This document shows, one piece after another, positions 1-12,168 of a stretch of DNA of 64,000 nucleotides (its first letter is position 1; every line of letters starts with the position of its first letter). The stretch is from positions 120,287,001 through 120,351,000 of the forward strand of contig CM075655.1 of assembly GCA_037953625.1 (NCBI GenBank). The letters are read 5' to 3'. This stretch comes from Crotalaria pallida. Lineage: Eukaryota; Streptophyta; Magnoliopsida; Fabales; Fabaceae. The notes beneath the pieces were generated by a model that had not been told where the DNA came from, made no database searches, and saw nothing but the letters and a program-made list of their open reading frames with translations. Both the position numbers and the translations under genes were made by a program.

Positions 1-155
1 TGAATAGTACTATTGGATTGGGCTGGATTGGGCCCATTGCTAGCAGAAGAAAGGCGAAGAAATTTGGGAAGCAGAGAGCAGAGCAGATCAGCAGAGCAGG
101 TAGCAAGGAAGTGAATACGGATAGTTGCAATTGAAATTTGAACAAATAATCGAAC

Positions 156-2843
156 ATGTGGAGGTCACCTCGTCGTTTCTCTTATCTCGTGAGTTCCTCT
201 CTCGGACACACTCTATTTCTCTCCTCTCCCCATTACTGAAATGAAATCAACTTATTTTATTATTTATTTATGTTACCTTGTGTTTATAGGTTGCTAGATT
301 GAATCAAGTTACGTCAATTGATGTTGATGTTGGGGTTATGGTTAATCATGCTTGTTCTTACTCTAAACTATCCACTCCTCCATCCCATTTCAACTCCTCA
401 CACTCACAGGTATTTAATAATAATAATAACAATTACTAGAATTACTCAACTTAAGTAACTGTTTAATGTTTATGCAGTTAGTGATAGATAGTTGAATTCA
501 TATTTATATTAGATTATACCTCATGCTCCGGGAGAGAGACCGAAGAATTATGTTGGGGAAAATGTTTCAAGAAAAGATAAGACCAAGTATCTTCTTAACA
601 CTGTAAGAGAGTTTACTGATTAATAATGTGTTTGATATCTTATAGCCAATAATTATATTTTGTTGCTTTAATTTGATGTGTTCGAACCGGATAATATGCA
701 GCTTCTTGATCTTAACGACAGTAAGGAGGCTATTTACGGTGCTCTTGATGCCTGGGTTGCATGGGAGCAAAACTTTCCCATTGCATCTCTAAAGCGGATA
801 TTGACCGTGCTTGAGAAGGAGCAGCAGTGGCATAGGGTTGTTCAGGTATCACTATTGCTACTTACTCATTCTTCGTATGCATTATCCGTGTCAGAACAAA
901 GAGTATTCAATTAAAAAAGAGGGAGCATGAAAGGGTGGAGATTGCAAGTGTGTGACTAAAGAAATGTTTGACTGAGGAGGCTAGTAAGTAACATCTACTC
1001 TAAGTGAGGATGGATGCATTTGCATTACAAATGTGAATGGAATGGGAGCCTATATCAGACTGGAGTCACTGGACCTCTGTACTTTTATCTTCAGTTAGAG
1101 TAGATCAAATTGCCCATCAAATCTGAATATTTTTTGTGCTTGAACCTTGAAATAAATCAGACATAATATAGTTACTGAAAGGCCTATGACTCCGGAAAGA
1201 AGACAAACATTGAATTACTTGCGTTGGATTTTTGTTTAGTACTTAAAATTAAATGAAACCAAGCTATGGAGCTTATCGATTTTGTAAGATCAATTTAGAT
1301 ATCCCGATGACCTGCCACTTTTTTTGTTGTTGCAGAAGGATTTTATAGTTTGATTCTCTGTGCAGAAGTTGACCAATTTTATGGCCTTCTTCTGCTTATA
1401 AAGTTATAGAATTTTTATAGTTTTTCTATGCCATGTCTTGAGTTTGACCTGGTCTGTTAGCATGTTAGTTTTTAGGATTACTGTGAGTTGTAAATAGAGA
1501 TGTTTTGGACTTATTTACTTTTAGCTTTTGGGAAGAATGAAAAATCCAGAGTGGAATTCCAATTGATCTTAGTTTTATTCAGTAAATCACTATGGCGCTT
1601 TAATATCTATCCTATCCAAGGTAATTAAATGGATGCTGAGCAAAGGGCAGGGAACCACAATGGGAACTTACGGTCAATTGATACGAGCATTGGATATGGA
1701 CCATAGAGTGGGTGAAGCACACAAATTCTGGGAGATGAAAATTGGCACTGATCTGCATTCAGTTCCTTGGCAATTGTGTCATCTCATGATATCGGTATAT
1801 TATCGAAACAACATGCTGGAAGATCTTGTTGGGGTAAGCTTTCCATTATGACCTTTCTTATATATTTCTGATTAGTGATATCGCTTTTTTAAGTTTTGAA
1901 CATGCTTGAACTGATGGGCGATGGCATGTTGATCTGAATGTACATTTTTTCTTAATAGTGGAATATGGAAAATTTGGTGTCAATCGATCCATTTAGCCAA
2001 CCTCATTTGGTAGAACATAGTTTTGTTTTTTTTTTTTGGTCGTCGTCATCATTGTTGTTGTCATCTGCAAATAAATCTTTATTATTCAGTAGATGATCTT
2101 CATTTAGTAAGAAGGTTCATGTTAAAAATGAAGAAATTCTGTACAGTACGAAAATAGTATTGGCAGGTAGCTTTTCTCCAACCTTCAATTAGCAAAATCT
2201 CTTGGCTAAAATGAAATTGTAACAATTGAGAAGTAGAATAGCTACCACAGAGCCAATAGATTGTAGTCATTTTAAATTTGCTCAATTTTAGAGGATATAA
2301 ACAAAATTTGTTTCACAATAATGAGTAATGATTATTATTTGAATATTACTATAGAACATCATTTAATACTTTATCTAGTCACTTCTGTTGAGGGACAAAA
2401 TCAAATAACTAGCTTGTCTCAGTTGATGTGGCTGTTATCTGCTTGCATATTGTTCTGCTACTATAGGTTAATAATTTAATACTTTTGGTTTTGCATCCTA
2501 CTATTTTTTTATGACAGTTATATATACCAAATTTTAGATTAATACACGGCTAACCCTTGTTTAATGTTCTTGTGCTTTTGATAAAAAGCTTTTTAAGGGA
2601 CTGGAAGCTTATGATCGTAAGCCTCGGGATAAAACCATCATTCGGAAAGTGGCAAATGCATATGAGATGTTAGGCTTACTTAAAGAGAAAGAGAGGGTAC
2701 TGGAGAAATATAGCCATCTCTTCACAGAGGAAGGACCAACCAAAAAACATAGCAGGAACTCACGTGAGTCAAAGAAAACTCCTCTTCTAACCGAGAAAGG
2801 GCAACACAAGGAATCTGGAGAGTCCTCATCCGAGGAAGAGTGA
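156..2843 (+). CDS. PPR-type organellar protein, At4g18975-like (six exons)
   Basis: Exons 156-188, 290-409, 513-602, 702-845, 1621-1833 and 2589-2843 join in phase 0 at every GT/AG junction to give 284 residues. The start MWRSPRRFSYLV is Arg/Ser-rich, as in an organellar transit peptide. Residues 82-129 (LLDLNDSKEAIYGALDAWVA...) and 130-230 match my memory of the short Arabidopsis PPR proteins At4g18975 and At4g21190 (EMB1417). Degenerate PPR-like helical pairs lie at about 146-180 (TYGQLIRALDMDHRVGEAHK) and 181-215 (PWQLCHLMISVYYRNNMLED). The tail from about 245 is Lys/Ser/Glu-rich and ends GESSSEEE. PPR proteins bind organellar RNA, so a chloroplast or mitochondrial RNA role is expected from the family, not shown here. 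Intron 4 (846-1620) is the longest but one. The first exon lies only 155 bases from the window edge, so the promoter is mostly outside. Confidence 0.88.
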
Positions 2844-3323
2844 AAGCCTGATGGGCACATTATTTTTTACTACTCAGCTGAGCTTTCCGAAGAAAGAGCC
2901 CGAGGCTGTTTAGCTTTTGACTGTTTGAATTCCTAAAGCGAGATATCAAGGTTTGCTGCAGGATTTCTGAGTGTGGAAGTGTTCTATTGCTTCTAATAGC
3001 ATCAGCCAACATGATCCATTTACTATGGAAAATGTAATGTATGCAGTATGGTTGAGATTGAGCACTTGATACATACTGTATAGGTTAATATTTGCAAGTT
3101 GATAGCAAATGGCATTGCTAAAGGATCAAAACCTTTTTCTATTATTTTAAAGGGAAGCATTTAAAAAAATGTAATCACATAGTCATCATATGATGAATCA
3201 TATATGTATTCTCAACTTATATTTAAATTATTAAAGTTCTTATTCTTTTCTTCAAAACTACAGTATAAAGCTGATTTATGATCATTGTTCTTTATGCTGA
3301 TTTGAGTGCAGAAGAGCACCAAA
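2844..3323. other. Convergent intergenic spacer / 3' UTRs
   Basis: Only about 480 bases separate the stop codons of the tail-to-tail PPR and FMO genes, so both 3' UTRs must lie here and may overlap. The stretch is AT-rich and I see no further gene. Confidence 0.6.
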
Positions 3324-6300
3324 CTAGCTTAAGCTTCCGGACTTGTCAATCAGATAATTAGCAAAATCCTTTTGAGCTTGCAGAACCAGGTCATCATCCT
3401 CCCATTCGTCACGGTAAGACTCAGGTCGCAGTACCCTGTTCTTAGAGGTGGCCTCATACATTTGTATTCTCCATTCTTCAATAGCAGGAAACCCACACTG
3501 GTCCGAAATCCAGTTATTGTAGTCCCACTGCAATATGACACAATTCCAAATAAATACATCAGGTGTCTGTCTGAGAAAGCAAAATAAATAATGTTAAGAC
3601 TTAAGAGTAGAGGGAAAAGAACCTGATCATCAGACATTTTATGAGTGTAATGCTTAGGTGTGCCGGATGCTTCAAGTGAAGAGTAAAATGCTTCAATATC
3701 TTCAGTCATTTCCTCTTTTGAAGGAAGTGCAATGCGGTTAGACAAAGTTCCCGCGATCCAATTGCTCTGCCGTTCGAACATGGGGAAAGGAACAACCTGC
3801 CATCCATGCATGTAATCACTTTATAAAGTTAACAAATTTGAGACTTTTATTCCAACCTAACGATGACCAAGAACTATGACATTGAGAACAACCTTCCAAG
3901 GTAACCCAACAAATGAAAGCCATGGGGCCAACTCTGGTGGAAAAACATGCTGGTATAGTGGTCCTACACGGTTGTCATCCACGGTCACTGCCCCGTTGGT
4001 TTCAAGGAAAGGGAAATCATACTTATACCTGGAAAACGAACTAACAGTCATCAACATTGATTCACATTCTATCCTCTTAACTAATTTGCATGAGTTTCGT
4101 ATCTCAATTGCTAGCAGTTATTCAAGCAAAAATAAATTTGGGTCTTCAATAGAAACTGAATATGAAATAATGGAGACTGCTTTGAATACCCTGTGCAATG
4201 TACAATGAAGTCAGCAACAATTGCCTTTCCATCTCGGAAAACCACTGTACTTTCACAAATACTGTCAATCTGCATTGTTTAAAAAATACTAGGGTTTTAG
4301 TCCAACCATTCTTGGCAACGTTTGTCAAGAAGATTGATGAATAATCATGATAGCCATAAAATTATCACCATGGATGATAAGTTTTACCATAGAATGAAGC
4401 CACATGTTATCATGGCCTGGCACTCTTCCAAGCTTATATTCTTTAATTGACCGATCAGCAATGTGGACTTCTCTAGCAACTGTAGCTATGTCTCGAGAGA
4501 TATCAACCGCACTAGCAGCTCCACCTATTAGAACTACGACCTGCCCAACATGGAATCAGAAAAACTAAATCAGATCATATCAAAATAAAGTTTATGATTA
4601 CTGATTAGTATCCTTGTTACAGTATAACTCCAAACAGTCAAAATGCAAATAGATAAATGGTTTGTAAATCAGTCAGAGAAGATGAAAATTCACCTCCTAT
4701 AACAGTGTTGATCCCATATCCTAAGAATTCTCTATCCTACCCTCTTCCTCTTTCAGTTGCATGCAAAGCATTAAGCTATACCGTGGTGATAAATTGGCAG
4801 AGAAGGTGGAACTATTGGCACAAATCCAAGTGTGTATTGGTACTATTTATATAAACAGAAAGGGGGAGAGGATAATATGTCTTCTTTTGTAGTTTTGTTC
4901 TTTCAGCTTCATTGCAAATGGGTATATTTCAAAACTTTTCAAATTGAATAACTTTGCTGGAGCATCAAAGAAGAGCAACAAGATATATTTCCACAAACCA
5001 AAGCATTTTAAGCACTGAATCCAAATGTTTGCATATCCAATTTATAAATAAAACATTTGGATTTTTTTTTTTTTTTAAAAAAGACATTTTAGTGGAGCTA
5101 GAAAGTATTGTTATTAGGAGAGTAAAGACAAAAACTGCTTTAGAAGATGAATGAACCTGGCACATACTTGATTATGAAAGGGCTCAGGTGTCCTATAATT
5201 ATGGCTATGCATCTGCTTCCCTCGCCATCCATCAATGCCTGGAAAGAGACTAAATTGTAAAGGGAACCAAACAAGAATTATACAAGTACAAAAATCATAT
5301 GCCTGGTACTCTGCCGTCTGCGGTCTGCCCCATAACATTACATGAGGTTTAACAAAGAAAAGTTTGAATGATTAATAAAGAATTTCTTATCAAAGCAAGT
5401 TTTTTTTCTTTTGAAAGATTATATTGAAGAGTATTTATCTAAAATTAATTTCATGTAGACAAAGTTATATATATTGAGAAAGATGTAAAAGCAAGTTTAA
5501 GATAGTAATTTAACTGTCCGTATGAAATAGGTTTTGGACTCAATAAAGTAAAGTCTAATGTCCCTTGAAGATTAACTTGCTCCCTCAACAAAATGAATGT
5601 CTCGTCCCTCTGACCCTGGCACACACAAATTTCAACATCCAAACTATAAGGTCCTTGAAATTGAGAAGCTTTCCCCAAAGTATTTAGACAACAAAACTGC
5701 CTTGAACTCCAAAATGATCTCAATTTGGAGTACTCTGCCTTAAAGACAAAACTCCCTTGAAAATGATTTTATTCATGATTGTTAAATATCCATCAAAAAT
5801 AAGATCATGATTGGATGGTGGGGTAACAAAATTTCTTCTAAAGAACGTGAACGGGCAAATCAATCTGGATAGAGATCAACTTACAATGTAAATATTGGGC
5901 CCAGTCGTATTTTTCTAGGATCGTTCAATTCAACTTTACGTTATTATATGCAGTAAAATATTTTTGAAATGTGTATAAGAAATAAATTTAACGAAATAAA
6001 AAACATTCCATCATTAGAATATAAAAATATATATTAATATTTAGTATTTTTTTTTACAAAATCTATTTTAACATATTTCAGCTACATATAAAAAATAAAA
6101 AATAAATTAAAAATGAGATGTTAAAGTCAATAAAATAATTGTTTTAAATTTTTAAAAAGTTACTCACTACATAATACTATCAATAATCATTTTCTCTGTT
6201 TCAAAAAAAATATATATATATCGTTTGAAAAATAAAAACAGGTTGAAGCTTAGAATCAGATATCCATTAAAAATAGAATCTAATAGAAAGCAAATGTCAT

Positions 6301-6330
6301 TTTTGTGTTTCCGTGGGTGTGTGTGTCTCT

Positions 6331-6378
<48 letters not shown>

Positions 6379-7464
6379 GTTTTAAAAATTTGGTTTTATT
6401 TCTTGCCATTAGGAAAAATTAGTTAATTGTTGATGTAGTTCATGAAACGCCATATCAGCATTCACGTGTGCAAGTATTACATATCACCCATAAGATGACG
6501 TGAATGATCCGAACCCGCAGGAGCTAAAGGGCCAAGACCCAACCAAAATGTGTTTGTGGATTGGGTTATGACTCTTTTGCTCTTGCAGATTCGGATCATC
6601 CACGTCATCCTCATCCTATCATGACATTTCATACTTGAACACGTGTATGTTGATGTGACGTTAAGTTAGCCACGTCACTAGTTAACATATTTTTCTAAAC
6701 AACAACGACTAAAACCAAATTTTTAAAACAATTAAGAATGAGTCAAAATAAAAAAAAAATTCAAAAACCAAAATAAAAACGCTATCACTTTCAATGATAT
6801 TTCAAAAATAAATCAATAAGCCTATATATAAATAAGTAAAAGTGGATAGTAGTACAGTAGAAAATAACCAACCAGGGATATGAGCAACGCGAGGCTGAAC
6901 ATAATGTCCGTTGCAAATGACCACAGCGTCGTAAATCTCATCCACACATTCCCTATCATCAGAGTTGGACGGTCTGGATTTGATCCTCCATTTCCCACCT
7001 TCACCCACCATTACCAACCCAGCAAACACAACCTCCGTCTCTAACCTCACCAATTCATTGATCTCGAAATCAGCAGCGAATTCTTGCAAATACGTAAACA
7101 CCTCTCTGTGACTCGGGAACCTTCTAGAATCTCTCCCTTTCCCCTCTCGCTTCTTGAACGGGTAATCTCCAAACCCCATACACTCCCGGGGGAGATTGGT
7201 TCGTAGCGAATCGTAGAGGCTCGAGTGGACCACGGTTCGGGTCGGGTCCAACCCGAGCGGGTCTGATTCCACATCAGGAGTGTAAACCCATGTCCCTCCA
7301 ACTTGGTTGCCTCGCTCGAATACTACCACACCATGGCCTTCTCGTCGGAGCTCGCGTGCAGCGACTAGACCGGCGGCTCCGGCTCCGATGACGGCGACGT
7401 GGCGCGGAGTGATTGCGGTTGACATGAATGGCGGTAGACAACGTGAGATTGATTTGATTGGCAT
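3324..7464 (-). CDS. Flavin-containing monooxygenase, FMO GS-OX-like (seven exons)
   Basis: Minus-strand exons are 7464-6873, 5238-5168, 4540-4388, 4269-4190, 4028-3893, 3796-3623 and 3527-3324. All phases agree and give 469 residues, the usual FMO length. Visible motifs: FAD-binding GAGAAG at 27-32, the FMO fingerprint region WRGKQMHSHNYR at 202-213 (Trp where many FMOs have Phe), a second nucleotide-binding loop VVVLIGGAASAVDIS at 222-236 for NADPH, and HCTGY at about 296-300. Plant FMO GS-OX enzymes S-oxygenate methylthioalkyl glucosinolates, but GS-OX-like members occur in plants without these compounds, so the substrate is unknown. ATG 7464 gives 13 extra residues before Met14 (MSTAITPRHV), and either could be the start. 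Intron 1 (5239-6872) holds repeats, and a transposon remnant begins within about 15 bases upstream of the first ATG. Confidence 0.9.
6334..6375. repeat. (TA)n microsatellite in FMO intron 1
   Basis: About 42 bases of uninterrupted TA dinucleotide. It sits where the left end of the neighbouring inverted-repeat element should be and probably expanded across or replaced it. Confidence 0.95.
6376..6814. mobile_element. MULE-type MITE remnant in FMO intron 1, left end lost
   Basis: The left arm (from ATTGTTTTAAAAATTTGG at about 6378 to about 6510) is the reverse complement of the right arm (about 6560-6745). Shared blocks include CACGTGT..CAAGTAT and GACGTG.ATGATCCGAA. Arm sequence and right end also match the complete element at 37646-38133, so this is a second copy of that family. 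No target duplication can be read because the left end runs into the TA microsatellite. Confidence 0.65.
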
Positions 7465-7966
7465 GGCCCTGGCCGGGGGAATCAGCTTTGTTGTTCTTAT
7501 GAATGTTAGATTTTTTTGCCAAATATCTTGTATTTTTTTTACAAAGTCTCACTTTCGAAGTTATTTCTGGATTTATCATATACCTCTACTACCAATTCTG
7601 ATTAACATCATAATTCTAGTTAGACGTAGGAAGTTGTTAATGTGGTACTGCGTGTCAGGGGTGAGCATGGGACGGGTTAGGCTTGTCTCTTACCAATTCC
7701 GAAATGTTGCTCGGATCAATTTCTCAACCCGAACTTGTCCCTAATTAGAAAGGGACAAGGTAAGGACGGATCCAAAATAGGATGGATAAATAACATTAAA
7801 AAAATACTTCAAGTCATTCGAATTTTGAAATTTGCATAATCTTTCTAAAAATAATATAAAATTTAGCTGTTCACAAAAAAAAAATAGTTGATGAACTCAT
7901 TAAAAAGAAATTACAAATCAAACAGATAAGATTGCAATCAATGAGCAAATTCATATTGTATGTTTG

Positions 7967-7971
<5 letters not shown>

Positions 7972-8018
<47 letters not shown>
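7972..8018. repeat. (TA)n microsatellite
   Basis: About 47 bases of TA repeat directly at the left edge of the foldback element at 8019. The element appears to have inserted into or next to it. Confidence 0.95.
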
Positions 8019-8020
<2 letters not shown>

Positions 8021-8723
8021 CTTATTTATGGTTTTGGTCCCTAGTTATAAGTTGATCTCGTTTTGAATTTAGTCCTTAAATCTTTTTAAATTTTGTTTTT
8101 AGTCCTTAAATCTTTTTTTGACCTTGAATGGTCTTTAAATCTTTTTAAATTTTGTTTTTAGTCCTTCTGTTTGTCTTCTTCCGTCATGGCAAACGGTGTG
8201 CCATATCAGCCCTTATATTGACTGTCAACGATGCATCTGATGTGGACCTCCCACTCATGTGAGCAGGAACCGAGCATGAGCCGAGCATTAACCGTGCATG
8301 AGATATCGACCGAGTACGATGCAATTGGTAACGGCATAGCTTGGTTCGTGCTCAGTTCATCGTGCTCGGTCGATATCTCCCCTCGGTTTGGCAAGTCATG
8401 TTCGGTTCATGATCGGTTAATGCTTGGTTCCTGCTCGGTTCCTGCTCACATGAGTAGGAGGTCCACATCATATGCATCGTTGGCAGTCAACGTAAGGGCT
8501 GACATGGCACACCGTTTGCCATGTCAGCAGATGACGGAAGAAGACAAACAGAAGGACTAAAAACAAAATTTAAAAAGATTTAAGGACCATTCAAGATCAA
8601 AAAAAGATTTAAGGACTAAAAACCAAATTTAAAAAATTTAAAGACCGTTCAAGGTCAAAAAAAGATTTAAGAACTAAATTCAAAACGAGGTCAACTTATA
8701 GGGACCAAAACCATAATTAAGCC
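8019..8723. mobile_element. Foldback MULE-like element, about 705 bp, nearly one long hairpin
   Basis: The ends are GGCTTATTTATGGTTTTGG and its inverse CCAAAACCATAATTAAGCC. The complementarity runs inward through almost the whole element: both arms contain AGTCCTTAAATC/GATTTAAGGACT blocks, the GCCATATCAGCCCTTA block, GATGTGGACCTCC, TGAGCAGGAACCGAGCA and GATATCGACCGAG, meeting near 8320-8345. A 9-bp TSD cannot be read because the left flank is a TA repeat. It lies inside the hAT element. Confidence 0.85.
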
Positions 8724-9420
8724 ATATATTCAAGAAAGGACAAAAAAAGCTGTATAAGTAATAGATATGAGTACAAGTTCGAAAATCTAGTATATGTTTA
8801 GTTTCACACACACATATTCACACTTAATAGTACTTAGTAGTTAGGGTCTGTTTTATTTATTTTTTCACGAGTTTTGCTGTTTTAGGTTTTAGAAATTTGA
8901 ATAATAATTATAGTTATATATCCGGGGCTCCGGGCTAGGTCCGGGTGACCCGAGTATGAACCCGAACTCGTCCTTAATATTGTCGGGTCTGTCTTTTTCA
9001 CAAACGGGTTTGTCCCTTCAAAGGCTTGGGGACAGGTTTGACCCGACCCGAACTCGACGGGTTGGGACGGGTCTCCGGGTATGGTCCGGTCATGCTCGCC
9101 CCTACCGCGTGATGTCGCACGGACGAAGACGACCTATCTCTTCAATTTTTTATTTCTTTTTTATTTAACTAAAAATATAAAAATATTAAGTTTTTTAGTT
9201 TTTTAAATTTAAAAAAAAAAAAGATTTTCGCCACGGGATACTAGGTGCTTAACCTTCTGCGTCTGATCAGGATTTTGATGTTACATGTCAGCAAAATTGA
9301 CTAGAATTGGTAGTAGGGGTATATGACAAACCCAGAAGTAACTTCGGAGAGTCAGACATTGAAAAAAAAGTATAAGGGTATCTGACAAAAATACCACAAA
9401 CTTCAGGGACTTGTAAAATA

Positions 9421-10864
9421 GTTAATATTTTTTATTTATTTAATCATAAATTAATATTTTTATTTTTAAATTTCAAAAATTACATTTCTCCCTTGTTTTG
9501 ATGTGATTGTATCCTTATTATTGTGTAATTGGCTTATTGAACAAGAGTTGTTTATTAAAATTAATTGCCATATTACTTGAAATCTGTTAAATAACTAATA
9601 AATTATGTAATACAATATTAAACTTTTTCCAATTTTATATATAAACCTCATTTTTTAAAATAAGGGTGTTTTTTAGCCGATAATAAGGGACAAATCTCTT
9701 TTCCATACCCATTGTAAAAAGTTGAATCTTTAACATTATACTTAAAGAATTCAGTTATGTATCAACTATGTTAGATTTTGTTGGTATATAAATCTTGTTT
9801 TTAATTTTATTAATTATTTTTTTTCACAAATATCGTCATTTATTGAACAATTTTTGGAGTTTTGATAATAACAATAGTAATAATTTTTTTTAAAAAATGT
9901 ATAATAAGTATTTATATCTCTAGTACCTCTGACAATATCAACTTTTTTAAATATTGTGTGTTTTAGTCAAAGATAGATACACACATGTACATATGTGTGT
10001 GTCTATATATATATGTATGTATAAATAAAAGACTAGATGAAGTATTTAATTTTTAAGTTATTTATTATTTATTTGTTAAGTTATTTATTTATTATTTTTT
10101 TGGTTAGTTAATCAATAAAAAGCTAAAGTATAATATGTTAATTAATTACTATTAAAGTGGTTTTTCTATTAATCTTTTTTATTTACATGTTAAGAAGTTT
10201 TTTTTATGGTAGTCAATGTAATTTGGTATAATTTTAAAATATATACTTAATATATGAATTATTGAAAATTTTGTTATTTATTCAAAAACTATTTTAACTT
10301 TTAAGTAACTTTCTGAAAACCAACTTTCAAAATTTACAAGTTTAATATTTAAAATTTATATGCTTTCTTCATTCTGTATTCATTAAACGATGTTCTTGAC
10401 TTAATGATGGAAGAGTTTGTATATCATACTCATCAAAAGCTAATGAGTTTACATACTCATTGTTGAATGAATGATTGATAAATTTAGTTGTTAACGAGTG
10501 GCTATGATAAATGACTTGTTACCTGGGTGTATTGTCTACCCCAATCGAGCAGGCGCATGATAGGCTTTTTTTTTTCTTCCTTTTTTTACTTGCTATAAAG
10601 CCGTGTCTTTTTATTATTTTTTTAACAGGTTTGATTTTTTTTGTTACGGGGCTATAAATCTCGTGTTAATTTTTTAATAAAAATTTTAATAATTTAAAAT
10701 CAAAATTATACAAATATAATAGCAATTAAATTAATGTGCATAATGATTAGATTCATTTGTGAAGTGTTGATACTACAGTTAATTATTTAAGTGTCATTGG
10801 CACTTGTCCTAACCAATAGAGGGATAGCATTGACACTTGTATAAGTGATTTGGCATCTTATATA
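9421..10864. other. AT-rich intergenic DNA
   Basis: Very AT-rich sequence with homopolymer runs, a short TG/TA microsatellite near 9975-10022 and no supportable gene. Two related phrases (GCTATAAAGCCGTGT near 10596 and GGCTATAAATCTCGTGT near 10648) hint at a decayed duplicate. Confidence 0.6.
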
Positions 10865-11122
10865 TTCCATCCATTTCAATCTATTTGTCATTTTAGAAAT
10901 TTTATATAAATTAAAATAGTTATTTGATGCTTCAAATTTTAAGAGAAATATAAGGCGACTTTATTGTATTGTTCTCACACTACACTCATTATAACATATT
11001 TCAAAATATTTGAAAGCAATGTTAAAGTTGGAAAAAAAAATAATGTATTCGCAAATTTTTAAAAAGACAAATAATTTGAAATAAATATACTAAAAAAACA
11101 AAAAATTGAAACAGAAGGAGTA
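10865..11122. mobile_element. Mariner/Stowaway-like MITE
   Basis: Left end TTCCATCCATTTCAAT and right end ATTGAAACAGAAGGAGTA are inverted. Arms share TTGTCATTTTAGAAATTT-type sequence and the interior is AT-rich. It belongs to the CTCCCTCCG-ended class repeated throughout the window. Confidence 0.7.
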
Positions 11123-11265
11123 TTAATAAGACCCCTATTAATAAGACCCCTAAATATGTTTAATTTTTTAAAATTCACAAAAAAAAGGTACTTCAGGAAA
11201 GTAACATTAGAGATACTTAACACTTTCTATTATAATGTATAATCATTTTACTTCAAACATTCTTA

Positions 11266-11337
11266 CTTAGTCAATACTTTTTAGAGTTACAATAATAATA
11301 TGTTATACATATTTAGTTAATCAATATTTTTTAGAGT

Positions 11338-11370
<33 letters not shown>

Positions 11371-11380
11371 TGTTGAACGT
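11266..11380. repeat. Diverged tandem duplication with (ATA)n
   Basis: The phrase TAGTCAATACTTTTTAGAGTTA followed by ATAATAAT recurs about 58 bases later. The second copy carries an expanded ATA run at about 11340-11369. Just upstream, TTAATAAGACCCCTA is also doubled near 11122-11152. Confidence 0.7.
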
Positions 11381-11393
11381 TTTTAAGAAAACG

Positions 11394-11610
11394 TACTCCC
11401 TCCGGTCATCAAAGTAAGTCTTGTTTGACTAAAAACATGCATTTTAAAAAGTTAATTAATATCGTTAATCACATTTGAAAACATTTGCTATTTTATCAAA
11501 ACTATTCATGTAATTATTATTGAGATTCTGAAAAGTGTTAAATAATTATGAGTATTTGTGAAAAAGAAATAACGAATGACATTATAAATTAGAAAATAGA
11601 CTTACATTAG
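11394..11610. mobile_element. Mariner/Stowaway-like MITE, diverged
   Basis: The left end TACTCCCTCCGGTCATC is clear. AGTAAGTCTTG near 11413 is matched by the inverted AGACTTACATT near 11599. The outermost right end is eroded. Confidence 0.5.
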
Positions 11611-11666
11611 GTTCCTTATGCATTATCTTGGGACAATGAATAACCAAACTAATATTTTAAATAATT

Positions 11667-11979
11667 GGAAAAACTCATATTTGGGTCCTCTAAGTTATTT
11701 TCGTTTTTCAGTTTCGTCATTTCAACTTTTTCCTTTCAATTTTGTCCTAAAAATAGTTTTTTGTTCCAAATGTATCAAAAATCCACTTTTTCATGTTAAA
11801 ATTTTTTAAAAAGTGATGAATACATTTCGTAGATCTTTTCATTATAATAAATCATGAATTTTTGCTGAAAATATAGAGTTATGGAAGAAACAAAAATTTA
11901 TAGAACAAAATTGAAAAAAAATTAAATAAGAAAACTGAAAAATGAAAATAATTTAGAGGACTAAAATATGTGTTTTGCC
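11667..11979. mobile_element. MULE-type MITE with perfect 9-bp TSD
   Basis: The TSD TAAATAATT occurs at 11658-11666 and 11980-11988. Terminal inverted repeats start GGAAAAACTCATATTTGGGT and, from the right, GGCAAAACACATATTTTAGT. The arms continue for about 100 bases (TCCTCTAAGTTATTTTC / GAAAATAATTTAGAGGA). Non-coding. Confidence 0.88.
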
Positions 11980-12168
11980 TAAATAATTTTAAAAGGGTCA
12001 AAAACCTGAGAAAAAAAATAAGGCATGAGTCAAAATCATGAATGAGTCGTATAGGGTCAGAAATGTCAGTTTGCTTCCAATTCTTTTCTTTAGGGTCTAT
12101 TTAACGAGGAGAGAGAATTGCTATTCACTGGTTATAATAAACGAAAACCTGAGCAGTAGGTGAAAGTA

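Larger units (their letters stand above)
7655..9103. mobile_element. Non-autonomous hAT element, itself carrying a nested foldback element
   Basis: Terminal inverted repeat CAGGGGTGAGCATG (left) against CATGCTCGCCCCT (right). The flanking 8-bp duplication is ACTGCGTG at 7647-7654 and ACCGCGTG at 9104-9111. The MULE copy at 43535-43542 shows the single uninterrupted site GCCGCGTG. Subterminal GGGT/ACCC-rich motifs (GACGGGTT, ACCCGACCCGAA, GACGGGTCTCCGGG) are typical of hAT elements. No transposase is left. Confidence 0.85.
7474..9420. mobile_element. MULE-type MITE (copy 1), host of a nested hAT insertion
   Basis: The flanks 7474-7654 and 9104-9420 align end to end with the intact 514-bp element at 43346-43859. 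Shared blocks include CTACCAATTCTG, CCGCGTGATGTC, TGATGTTACATGTCA and GGTAGTAGGGGTATATGAC. Copy 1 is split by a hAT element at 7655-9103. Both extreme ends are degraded, so the boundaries are approximate. Confidence 0.8.

Noticed and set aside
8231..8560. Open frame of about 109 codons
   Set aside because: It crosses both arms and the loop of the foldback element, so it is a by-product of the palindrome.
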